From assembly GCA_963675135.1 (NCBI GenBank), contig OY776125.1:45848513-45912512 (forward strand): 64,000 bases of DNA, written 5' to 3'. Of the stretch, positions 43,738 to 53,224 are shown one piece after another. Both the position numbers and the translations under genes were made by a program. The number at the start of each line of letters is the position of its first letter. Position 1 is the first letter of the stretch. Source of the DNA: Galeopsis tetrahit (lineage: Eukaryota; Streptophyta; Magnoliopsida; Lamiales; Lamiaceae). Under the pieces are notes generated by a model. That model made no database searches, had not been told where the DNA came from, and saw only the letters and a program-made list of their open reading frames with translations.

Positions 43738-44861
43738 AGCCCAAAACCAAAATCTAAATTTTGTCTACTGAGTATTAAACTAAAGATAAAGATTTCTTAG
43801 ACGAGTTTTCATCACATATATATTATGAACTAGTGTAAGAGTCGGATTGGAAAAAAATTAAATTATTATAATATATAAAATTTTATATAATTTATTATTT
43901 TAAAATATATTTGATGATAATTAATGTATTTGAATAAAAGAATGTGTTGTCATTTGTGTGGTTGTAATATATTAGTTTGTAGGGGTGTTTAATAGATAAT
44001 ATGAGAGCGTAAATGAGTCAAGTTGATTGAATGTTTTTTTTATCATTATTGAATTCGTAAGTATTATAAGTGAGTAATTCAAAAAAAGTATACTCTAGGA
44101 CAATTTACACCATTCAACTTTACATTGATAATTGAACATGGAGTACATTAAAAAATGCAACATTAAATTAAGTGTCAGTTCCAAAATTGAAATCAAACAT
44201 GGAAAATACCTGAAGTTTTTAAACCGAAATAAACATACAATAAAATAATTGAGTATTTTCAATAAAAATAAAAGGAACAAAAAAAATCAAGTGAGCAATC
44301 AAGAAGATCTCACCTTGTCAGCATGCAATAATCAAACCTGCAAAACAAAACTAAAAATATAAATGTAATAGAAAACTTATGAAAATGAAAAAAACATAAA
44401 ATTTATGAGAATGTATAAGTAATTATAGGATATTAAAATACATCAATTAAAATAAAAATATAAAACTAATAAAATCTAGTTTGAAAAAAAAAACACAGAT
44501 AGATGAGTATTCACTATTCAGGCACAAGACAAATATTTAATCAAACATAATTTTTTTTGTATGAAGTACGTAAAAATGCATTCAATTTTTATATGAATTG
44601 ACAGAAAAACACCATCTATGATTAAATTTTAACTAGATAAAATATTGCTTACTTATTATTTAAATGCTTCTAAAAATACTTTATCAACCATAAAGCCTAA
44701 CATAAACCTATTTAGTAATTTAAAAGTTGAAAAGACACGGATTAATACAAATCATATACTTTAGGTATATCATATTTATGGTGAGGCGACTTAAAATAAG
44801 ATTAATAAAAATATTAGGTATATATAATAAAGAAACTTTTAGACCTGTTTTGGACTTTACC

Positions 44862-45205
44862 ATAGTCTGGGTGATTGTTTCAATAGTCGATGAGGTGTTC
44901 ATAAAATTCCTTACAAAGTGTGCAACTCATCCTGGCCATATGCCTAATAAAAGAAGAAGATGATAGCAAATAAATGCAAGAACAAAAATAAATTGTGGTC
45001 TGAAAAATTATTACAGAGTACATACTTTTTAGCATAGTCCATGGGTGATTGTTTCGGTAGTCGATGAGGTGTTCATAAAATCCCTCAGAAAGTGTGCAAC
45101 TCATCCTCGTATGCCTAATAAAAGAAGAAGATGATAGCAAATAAATGTAACAACAAAATAAATTGTGATTTGAAAAATTATTATAGAACAAAACAGATTA
45201 CATAC
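44862..45205 (-). repeat. ~165-bp tandem duplication with splice-site-like borders
   Basis: Two units (44862-45022 and 45033-45205) share GGTGATTGTTTC, GTCGATGAGGTGTTCATAAA, GTGTGCAACTCATCCT and AAAAGAAGAAGATGATAGCA. On the minus strand each has a pyrimidine-rich run ending TTTTATTAG, like an acceptor, before a short open stretch (EFYEHLIDY / GFYEHLIDY). It could be a duplicated exon of a decayed gene. I do not recognise the peptide. Confidence 0.6.
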
Positions 45206-45335
45206 TTTTTATCACATAGCTTGATATCCAATATCTTTTTAATTCGTCATGTGACATGTCGAAAAATGTCCCCCATGCTATAATATCTTCAAATAAAAAA
45301 ATGAACATTAATTTGGAAAAGAAAGTATAATATAC

Positions 45336-45448
45336 CAAATCTGAATTATGTCTTTATCAGGTCGGGTGTTGAGTCCTTCCCTAATAATGTTCTTGTACCT
45401 GTGTATGAGGCATTGCCGCATTGGTATAGTAACGTGTATTTTTGTTCC
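45336..45448 (-). pseudogene. RPA70/DUF223-like exon fragment
   Basis: A minus-strand stretch open in one frame between an acceptor (AATTTAG) and a donor (ATTTG|GTATAT). It encodes GTKIHVTIPM and RYKNIIREG. This resembles part of the OB-fold of plant replication-protein-A-like (DUF223) proteins, where an exon often begins at the Gly of a DEKGTKIHATI-type string. Neighbouring exons were not found. Such fragments occur in host RPA paralogues and in Helitron cargo. The call rests on a short motif. Confidence 0.3.
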
Positions 45449-46089
45449 CTAAATTGAAAATTAACTTCACATAAAAATGGAGAATAAAAAAATGAAATGA
45501 AAATTAAGAAGTAAACATAAGAAATATTTAGAGTGCTGGAAAAGATTTAGAAAAATAGAATCGAGCAAATGTGAGATGACACGTAACAAAGATTGGATTC
45601 AGAAATAGTAATTAAGGGTAGATTTATGAATGAGGTATGTATAGTGTAATTGAGTCATAATTTTAAATTGATTTTAATGTGAGGATTAAAATTTTAATTT
45701 AAAGAGCAAGTCTTGTGTGAGATCGGTATAAATTTATAATTGAATGTTATCAATATTTTAAAAAATATATGTAAAATGTATCATTTTTAAGGCAAAAGTT
45801 TGAAAAGTGAAATACTTTACATTAAGAAGTGATAAAATAATGTTGAAAAGTGATAATGGTCTAACCTGGTCGCATACAAGTTTTTGTCTAACTGAAAAAA
45901 ATTAAAAATATATCCATAATCCGTGGATTTATGGTTTTACTCGAATCATGTTTTAAAGAACATTGAAGTATAAATAATAAAGTGAAGATTTGTATCGTAC
46001 ATGAAACCATTCAACACAAGGGGCGGGGGCAAGATGAAAATTTAAGATGGGCTGAAAGCCTAAAATAAATACAGTACAAAAAAAAAGTA

Positions 46090-47041
46090 AAAAAAAAAAT
46101 GTTTACACAAGTTGTGTCCTACGATTCTTTATCTGATAGAATTCATCGATAATATAACAAAGATCAATGACTTCAAATAATTGTTTTTTTAATATAAACA
46201 ACCATGGAATCTGATAGATAATCACTCTCCATTTTATTTTGAATAACACTCTTGACATGTTTCATAGGTGAAAATGCTCGTTCGATCGTGGCAGTGGTAA
46301 CAGGAAGTGTCAAAACAAGGTGATTCAATCTTGTAATCAAATCATACGCTTGTGCCTAATTGGTCTCGACTAACTTTTGGGATAGTTCAGAAATAGTTGA
46401 CAGATTCTAAAAACGTTTTTTGAGAAGGCATATCAAATTTGTAATGTTGGAATTCAAGTTTTAGACGAATCATTTCTTGATTAGTAAAATCATCAAGATA
46501 AAATTTATTCTTGAGATCATAAATATGATCCTCATTGAATAACCTGAAGTTGTCCTTGGGATCCAAGACAACACTAAGCTTAAGAAGTTCCACCATCTCA
46601 TCTTTAAATCTATTATTGATTTCAGTCAACTAAGTATCTATCGATGTGTTGAAGACATCAACTTGGTAATGGTGTTCAAATGTGATAAAGTCCACTTGTT
46701 GACACGAACGACCTGTACCCATTTCATAGAAATAATACATACTTGGTATCGCAATGTTATGTTCTCTATAACTGACTCCACCTCTATTAGAAGGCAATCG
46801 AAACCTTCATCCCTCAACATATGATGTAAACCTTTGTTGCTTGAGAAAAGATTAATTGCATTCAAGATATTAAAAGACTTTTGCTGCAAAGTTCGATAGA
46901 GTATATCTGAAATTTCCAAGATTTTATTAATCAAGTGTGGATGAATTCAAAATCAAAAGACCTCATTGCCATACGACAATTGTAAGCTTCACTATTTGCA
47001 TCGAAGAAGAACCCTCATCTGACATTTATTGTAGCACAGTA
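46090..47041 (-). pseudogene. TTF-type hAT transposase, C-terminal half
   Basis: Broken frames on the minus strand. 46638-46934 has ILEISDILYRTLQQKSFNIL and GLHHMLRDEGFDCLL. 46387-46629 has LTEINNRFKDEMVELLKLS, VVLDPKDNFRLF and FYLDDFTNQE. About 46120-46380 holds the hAT dimerisation domain in several frames (LVLTLPVTTATIERAFS, then KMESDYLSDSMVVYI). This is the usual order of DUF4371/TTF-type transposases. Several frameshifts and stops make it dead. Confidence 0.75.
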
Positions 47042-47420
47042 ATCACTGCTAGGGGTGTTCCGAAATCTACCCAGATGGGTGGATCGAAGACCGGACCGGT
47101 AAATTCTGGTCTGGTCCGGGTTTGGATCGTTTCAGACCGAATTTTTTTCCCTTTTTTTGTATTCATTAGTTTGTGAAAAGAAGTGGGAAGTAAAGTTACA
47201 TTTTTGTAGAAGTATGTAAATTTCTCTTTATATTTACCTTTAGATTAAATTTGTTTTTTATGTCCTAGAGAATTAGTTATGTCAATTGGATCAGGTTGAT
47301 AGCAAAATTAATATGAAGTATACAAAACCATGTTCCATAGGAATTAATATAAGTCCAAATGAAAAAAATTTGTACAAGTCAATGAAACAATACACAAATT
47401 TAAGGGTCTACAATACAATG

Positions 47421-47695
47421 TACTCCCTCCGTCCCACAACTGTTTGCACACTTACCTTATTTGTCCGTCCCACAATTGTTTGCACACCCATAAAAGGAAA
47501 CTTCTTCATAAACCCCACCCTCACAATATTCACATATTTACACAAAATGCCATTACTTTTACTCTCTTTCCAATCACCTTTTTACTTTATTCATATAACT
47601 TTACAAAATTACCCCTCAACACTCCACTCATTACACTTTTTTCTTAAAAAGTGTGCCCACTTTGTGGTGCAAACACTTCCGGGACGGAGGGAGTA
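47421..47695. mobile_element. Intact-looking Stowaway-type MITE
   Basis: TACTCCCTCCGTCCCACAAC at left and CTTCCGGGACGGAGGGAGTA at right are inverted copies, with TA at both borders. 275 bp. It is the best-preserved member of the family also seen at 28373 and 35298, nested in the hAT element. Confidence 0.88.
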
Positions 47696-47810
47696 TATAA
47701 CATTGTCTTCATCGTCCAATGTAGTCTTGAGCAAATTTGTAATGACATATAAAAATGTTTAAAAAAAAAAAGTAATAAGTCGTACAACTAATAAATAAAT
47801 ATGTTGAAAT

Positions 47811-49110
47811 TTAATTTGATAAATATAAACCATTACCATTCTCAATTTCTTCTAACTCACGCAAATCACACCAATTATCTTTCATGTCACGTAAATCACA
47901 CAAATTATCTTTCAATGTCACGTAAATCTTTAAGTGCTCCCTTTGCACGAAGTCAATTTTATGTACAAATAAATGCTTGCACACATGAAATAAATTAGAT
48001 ATATTGTACTGTAAAATAAAACAAAAAACTTTGAATGACAAAGTAAAAAGAAATTAAGTTGGATATATTACTACGGGAATCAAAGAATTTCTTAATGAAT
48101 CGAAATGACGACCTCCCGTACTAAACGCAGATTCAGAGGCAACCGTGAATAATGTAATAGCACGCAGATTCAGAGGCAACCGCGGATAATGTAATAGCAC
48201 GTCTATCTCGCGTCATTCGTGAAGCACCAAGACAGTGCATCCAACCCATTTTCATCGTCACCTAAGATTTCATTTAAGTACCTTTCAAACTCATTTCTTA
48301 AATGTCAACTTTATATTTTCAACCTTTACTTGAAGACTTCTCACATAGTTTATGTCATCTCCCATACCATCCCCACCCTTAATTACATTATCAACCAAAG
48401 TTAAGTCAACATTTTGGCCACTTTGAGCCAAATGAGAGTATATGTCTATACTCATCAAATTAAGCATAAACATGATTTTTCATTTTAGTCAATCTCATAT
48501 CCTCTTTATTTCCATACATGCTCGTGAGAGTTAATTCAACAACATCAAATTTTGATTGTGGATAAAAAAAATAACATAAATACGACGAGTTAATGAGTAG
48601 AATCCTTTCAAAAACACAACTAAACTCTTCACATTACACCAACCATCATCATCAGGAGGCTTTTTATCATTTGAAACATCTCTTCCATTGAGAAAATTCA
48701 CACCACTAAAAATACGCTAAAATTTATACAAGAAGTGTTTAACATAACATGGGTGGAACTCCAACGAGTAGGACAATCAAGGGATAAAAGAGATTTCAAA
48801 TATAAATTAGCTTTCTCGACAAACTCTTTGAATCTATGCAATATTGCTAGAGTATTCCTAATACATTTCATAGTAGTTCTAACTGTGCGTTGAACCATAT
48901 TTCTCAAATAGCCCATGCAACATCATTAGAGCTAGCATTATCAACTGTGACATTTATTTAAATGTTACTTTACCATTATTAACAGGATTACAAATACATT
49001 TATTTGAATGCTGCTTCACATTTTATGTTCAATTCATATTAGAATCAGTAGCAAAAGTTGACTCACAAAACTTACATTCAGTCCGAAGAACTCTTTTATC
49101 ATACAAATAC
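47811..49110 (-). pseudogene. RICESLEEPER-type hAT transposase remnant
   Basis: On the minus strand, in broken frames: a BED-finger remnant (CKFC-like then ATDSN, about 49050), then IRNTLAILHRFKEFVEKANL, SLLSLDCPTRWSSTHVMLNT (48698-48916), and the dimerisation domain LDALSWCFTNDARYR, then ASESAFSTGGRHFDSFRNSL (about 48070-48250). A 37-bp duplication lies within the dimerisation domain. At 47811-48041 the tail (HVCKHLFVHK, then ELEEIENGN) follows. The order is that of Tam3/Ac-type plant hAT genes, with the N-terminal catalytic part mostly lost. Confidence 0.75.
48126..48199. repeat. 37-bp tandem duplication in transposase remnant
   Basis: CGCAGATTCAGAGGCAACCG, then TGAATAATGTAATAGCA is repeated once with two changes. 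The length is not a multiple of three, so it shifts the transposase frame. Confidence 0.85.
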
Positions 49111-49404
49111 TCGATAAAGTGTTGTCAATACGTTGCCCTTCTTTTGCTCTTTTTTTCCAAAGTATAACTAGAGGGTTTATTTATAACTTGAAAATTAAGG
49201 CTAAAACTTCTAGAAAAAAATATTTCCAAAAATATAATTTTCTTTTCTCTCTTCAATTTCCAAATCTTCTCTCTTTCCTTTTTCTTCAATTTTTCTTTTC
49301 TTCTCTCGGTCACTGGCTTGGGGCTCAAGCTGCATATTGGACCCAAATTATTTCTTTGAATAAATTTGGCTCGTTTTACCCACAAACTCGATTTCTTCCT
49401 TCGT

Positions 49405-49589
49405 TGACTTCACTAAAAATTAGGTAAGTATTTTTTCCTTCCAAAATAGTCATTTTCCTACAAAAACGACAAAACACCACATTTCTCTTATTTTGACCAA
49501 AACATCCATAATCGACCAATAAATCAATGAAATCACAATCAAAATGAGCTTCACATGTGCATAAAAATGTGTAAATTCCACCCGAATCA
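49405..49589 (-). mobile_element. 185-bp solo-LTR-like insertion related to Athila LTR
   Basis: On the minus strand it starts TGATTCGGGTGGAATTTACA and ends TTAGTGAAGTCA, so it has TG...CA borders. CTTCGT precedes it (49399-49404) and follows it (49590-49595), a direct repeat of at least 5 bp. Its first 155 bp match the start of the Athila LTR at 8174 (CACATGTGAAGC, GATTTCATTGA, AGAGAAA.GTGTTTTGTCG). The rest of the 1.8-kb LTR is missing. An open frame crosses it on the minus strand (49376-49687). Confidence 0.7.
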
Positions 49590-49923
49590 CTTCGTCCCTC
49601 TGTTAGTTTCTTACTCGGAGGTAAGTACTTGCGCAACTTTTCAAGTTCTTCATTAGTAAGGGCATCAAGCGATTGATCAGAAAACACAAGTATTCTTTTT
49701 TATTGGAATTGTGACTGAGTACTATTCATCTAAAATTGAAACAAAAAATTAAAAATAATTATTACGATTATTAGTAGTATGAAATAAAATAGTTGAAAAA
49801 CTTCTCAAGGACTCGAGAAAACTTACATTGCAAGAAGATTGAGTGGAGTAATCAGTTGCGTTGGTCTATTACACCTTCTCACAAAGTCTATGAGTCTCAA
49901 AAATCACACACTCACACTGTTAC

Positions 49924-50217
49924 TGTTAGAAATTAATATACAAGAATTAATTCTCACCCTCTCTACAAGTTCGGACTTTTAGATGAGACAAAATTATTTC
50001 ATGGTATCAGAGCAAACCGGGCAAACGACCTGGGTTCGATTCTTGTTGAAAGCACTCCACCCATTTAAATTGTCCACTCGATGGGCATCCTCCCCAAAAA
50101 GGGTAAGAGGTGTTAATCCGGCCCATGAGTGAGGGGGAGTGTTAGGAATTAATATACAAGAATTAATTCTCACCCTCTCTACAAGTTCAGACTTTTAGAT
50201 GAAACAGAATTCTTTCA
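49924..50217 (+). mobile_element. TRIM (terminal-repeat retrotransposon in miniature)
   Basis: Two 78-bp direct repeats (49924-50001 and 50140-50217) start TGTTAGAAATTAATATACAA and TGTTAGGAATTAATATACAA and end TTTCA, with about five mismatches. The first is followed at once by TGGTATCAGAGC, a tRNA-iMet PBS. The second is preceded by GAGTGAGGGGGAG, a polypurine tract. TTAC flanks both sides. The 138-bp interior has no ORF. All the parts of a TRIM are present in 294 bp. Confidence 0.92.
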
Positions 50218-50590
50218 TTACACACACAGTCACAGGGTAGACGGTAGGGCGGCGGGGTTAGCTGGACGACAAAAAGTGGAGGTAGAGAAGGGTTGGGTAA
50301 ATGTCGGTTCAGAGAGAAGAAGTTTGAAGAAGAATCTAAGAATACGAAGAAACGAAAGAGTAATACGATTTAGAGTTAGAGATTATGTCGATTGATAATT
50401 TATTATATTAAAAAATAAAATAAATAAAATAAAAAATCGGGATTCCAGTCTAGGATCGGTAAATTATGAATATAGATCGAACCGAAACCCGAAATCTTAA
50501 ATTTTAATGGACCGAAGACCGGACAGAAAACTAACTGGTTGGTCCATTTCTTGTCTTTTTTCCGTCCCGGTTTTATTTTTCACACTCCTA

Positions 50591-50845
50591 ATCACCGCAC
50601 CATACATATCAATCAAACTACATGTGGAATTAAAATGAGAACTCAACCGAGTTTCTCCCGGACGATGCAGACTACCCATTTGATTAGCTCCCTAGCCTGT
50701 TTCACGTTCTCTTGTAGCTACTTTTTCTACAATTTCAATAGTATGAGCAAATCGTAGTTCGGTATGACGCTTAGAAGAAGCACCAACAATATTTACAATA
50801 TTATTCAAACTTGAAAAGAAACAATAAATTGGTCGTACTTTTCTT
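50591..50845 (-). pseudogene. TTF-type hAT transposase, middle part
   Basis: The minus strand reads NNIVNIVGASSKRHTELR, then a TAG where the family has Lys (ERETG*GANQ), then MGSLHRPGETRLSSHFNS and CSLIDMYGAVI. This is the segment that precedes the block now found at 46638-46934. It is cut at 50591 by the hAT insertion. Confidence 0.75.
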
Positions 50846-50966
50846 TTTACATCCTGTTTTCATTCAATTCAATTCATTGTTGCGCGCATTCCCTTTTCCG
50901 TTTTCGTTTGTTTCCCCAAATTCTAAGGAGATACATCGTACATACTTGATTGTTGGCGAACAAACG

Positions 50967-50991
50967 ATGGCAACAAATGGAGATGAATTAG
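50967..50991 (+). other. Candidate first coding exon of an interrupted host gene
   Basis: ATGGCAACAAATGGAGATG, then AATTAG, followed by the consensus donor GTGAGT. Upstream is a C/T-rich leader (TTCCCTTTTCCGTTTTCG, TTTGTTTCCCC). It would encode MATNGDEL before the first intron. The copia element inserted 337 bp further on, so any later exons lie beyond the window. The evidence is only a start, a leader and a donor. Confidence 0.25.
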
Positions 50992-51063
50992 GTGAGTATG
51001 ATTATGGAGATGGCGGTGCATGGAATGGGGGTTCAATGATCGTTTATTTATCTGTGGCCTTGG

Positions 51064-51130
51064 ATCAAAAGTATATTAATTCGAACTGGAGCGAGCGGTT
51101 TGTTACATGGGTCAACATAGACACCTCTTT
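51064..51130. repeat. 64-bp repeat, copy 2
   Basis: ATCAAAAGTATATTAATTCG, then GAGCGGTTTGTTACATGG, then GTCAACATAGACACC: partner of 43674-43737, same orientation. Confidence 0.6.
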
Positions 51131-51477
51131 GCAATCGATGAACAAAATAATGGATATGATATTCATAAGGATAATCTTTTTTTTAAAAAAGGGTTTGTAA
51201 TCCATTCCACACACCACCTATATTGCTCGCTCCATCGTACCCTTGACCCCGCATATTGTAAATTTGCAGGTTATATCGATTTAAAATAAGACAAATTTCA
51301 TTCTTCGTTGTTACTGCAGTATGCTCTTTGTTGGGATATGAATCCTATAAACAATGTTCTAATTGATGATTGTATGTTTTGATGGCCAAAAGCAACTTAA
51401 ATTAGTAATATATGTGGTTCTAAGTCATCTTAACTAAGTCATCTGAATATAAGCTTACTAATCTGATGAGAAACTTA

Positions 51478-51825
51478 AATTGAGATTACTGATCTTAATG
51501 CTAACTGAAATAAGTTTACTGATCTTATTGAGTAATATTAAGAGTAAAATTACTGATCTTAACTGAGTTATGTGAAATAAGATTACTGATCTTAGTGTGG
51601 AAACTGAGAATATTTTTAGTGATTTTATATGAGATATTTGAAATCTGAGTTACTGATCTGATGTACTTACTGATCTTATAGGTAAGTTACTGATCTTAAA
51701 TGTTTACTGATCTTAGATATTTACTGATCTTATATGGAGGTTATTGAACTTACATGAGTTACTGATCTTATGAGTTACTGATCTTATTAGTTACTGATCT
51801 GATATATGAACTGTTAGGAACTAAG
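51478..51825 (+). repeat. TTACTGATCTTA interspersed repeats in U3
   Basis: Twelve copies of ACTGATCT in about 340 bp, mostly as TTACTGATCTTA or TTACTGATCTGA, at irregular spacing. Two more occur later in the LTR (52430, 52906) and one in the leader (53131). The 3' LTR repeats the array from 63750. Confidence 0.85.
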
Positions 51826-52385
51826 CTGATGTTTTGTATTGTATAGACAGCTTATAGTATAGGACTTAGATATACTCATCTGTATATAGTTCAGTTGATG
51901 TATAGATAGGTGTTATATTTGTTAAGTTGTATTCTATTGTATTCAGCATTGTAAAGCTCAGAACAGTAAAATCAGAACACTAGATTAGAAATAGATTAGA
52001 AGAAGATCAGAAGACTAATGAAGACTCAGAGGACTACTTCAGACTAAGAAGACTTCAAAGAAGAGTTGAAGAAGAGCTTAGAAGAAATCTGGAGAAGTTT
52101 TGAACAGTTTTAAGTTACTGTGCTGATTGAATCAGAAGAGTAAAAATCAGCAGAGTAAAATCCGAAGAGTAAAAATCAGAACAGTAAGTTACTGTGCTGA
52201 TTTGTTGAAATTGAAGAATAAGTTTGGAAAGCTTATTTAAAGTGTAACTGAAGATATATTGAAGATATGCTGACTTGGAAGTTGAAGGAAGTTACAAAGT
52301 CGGTTACAAGAAGAAGTTACAACAAAAACAGTTTTAGAGTTAGTTGAGAGTTAGTTCACAAACTGCTAACTGTCATACTAAATTC

Positions 52386-52393
52386 TATAAATA
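52386..52393 (+). promoter_or_regulatory. Probable LTR TATA box
   Basis: TATAAATA in the context AATTC-TATAAATA-CTGTATG, about 680 bp before the LTR end. It is the best TATA match in the GC-poor LTR. Confidence 0.5.
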
Positions 52394-53064
52394 CTGTATG
52401 ATCTCCTACTGCTAAAGACTACTGAAGCAATTACTGATCTTAAAGTGTTTACAAGCAATCTAAGTCTACAGAGCACAAGCAAGAACTCACAGAGTTGAAG
52501 GAGATTAAAGAAGAGAAGAAGCCACTGAATTGAAGAGAAGAATCAAAGGCTATTCAAAGAGAAGTTTTACTTTTCAAGTTTAAGTTTGTATTTTAAAACA
52601 AGTGTGCTAGTTACTTGTAGAATTACTAGTAGATCGAAGATATACCTGGAGGTATAATCGAAAAGATCAAAGTCTTAATCTTGGGACTCTAAGCCACAAG
52701 AAACTCAAGAAGAGTAATAAAACTTCACAACTGGAGTTGTGAGAGTGGATGTAGACATTTGTCGAACCACTATAAAATTCTGTGTTCTTTACTTTACTGT
52801 TTGATATTTGTTTGAATTGTTTAATCAAGAACATTAAGAATTAACAAAGATAAAGATCTAGATAAAAGTTGAGTATAAACTAGTAAGGCCCATATTATTC
52901 TGAAAGTACTGATCTGAGCTGAGTAAGCACAGTACAGTACATAAGAAGACTAAATTCCGCATTGCATATTCTGATATTTTGAAAGATTTTTGAAAGTCTA
53001 TTCACCCCTCCCCTCTAGACTTTCTTAGCTTACTCAATCTTAACTCAACTTTGGGACCAACAAG

Positions 53065-53078
53065 TGGTATCAGAGCAG
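53065..53078 (+). other. Primer-binding site (tRNA-iMet)
   Basis: TGGTATCAGAGCAG lies 2 bp after the LTR end and is the standard copia PBS complementary to initiator tRNA-Met. Confidence 0.92.
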
Positions 53079-53224
53079 TAGTTCATTGGACTGCTGTTTC
53101 TTGATAACCTTACAAGATCTTGAGGGATATTTTACTGATCTTACTGTTATTTCTTGATATTTGTTACTATCTGAATACCTGAAATCTATCTGCTATACTA
53201 CTGATCCTATTTGTCTAATCAAAC

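Larger units (their letters stand above)
47050..50590 (-). mobile_element. hAT transposon (RICESLEEPER-like), 3541 bp, with 8-bp TSD
   Basis: The left end is TAGGGGTGTTCCGAAAT. The right end, inverted, is TAGGAGTGTGAAAAATA. Subterminal regions share GAAGACCGGAC and GGATCGGTAAATT-type words. It is flanked by ATCACTGC (47042-47049) and ATCACCGC (50591-50598), a hAT-size 8-bp target duplication with one mismatch. It contains a broken RICESLEEPER-type transposase on the minus strand plus three younger insertions. It disrupts an older TTF-type hAT. Confidence 0.85.
46018..50850 (-). mobile_element. TTF/DUF4371-type hAT transposon remnant, split
   Basis: Transposase text of the ZMYM/TTF-type hAT group appears on the minus strand in two blocks, 50591-50845 and 46090-47041. 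They are separated exactly by the hAT element at 47050-50590 plus its target duplication. A candidate terminus, CAAGGGGCGGGGGCAAG, lies at 46017, similar to the CAGGGGCGGA-type ends of this group. The other terminus is not found. Confidence 0.65.
51329..53062 (+). repeat. 5' LTR of copia element (1734 bp)
   Basis: Starts TGTTGGGATATGAATCC and ends TTGGGACCAACA. U3 (about 51470-51830) is packed with TTACTGATCTTA words. A TATA box lies at 52386. U5 contains CCCCTCCCCTCTAGAC. The left flanking 5-mer is CTCTT. Its partner lies outside the window, so the target duplication cannot be checked. Confidence 0.93.

Noticed and set aside
50002..50045. tRNA gene or SINE in the TRIM interior
   Set aside because: TGGTATCAGAGC plus GGTTCGATTC resembles A and B boxes, but no cloverleaf can be formed, and the flanking 78-bp direct repeats identify it as a TRIM.
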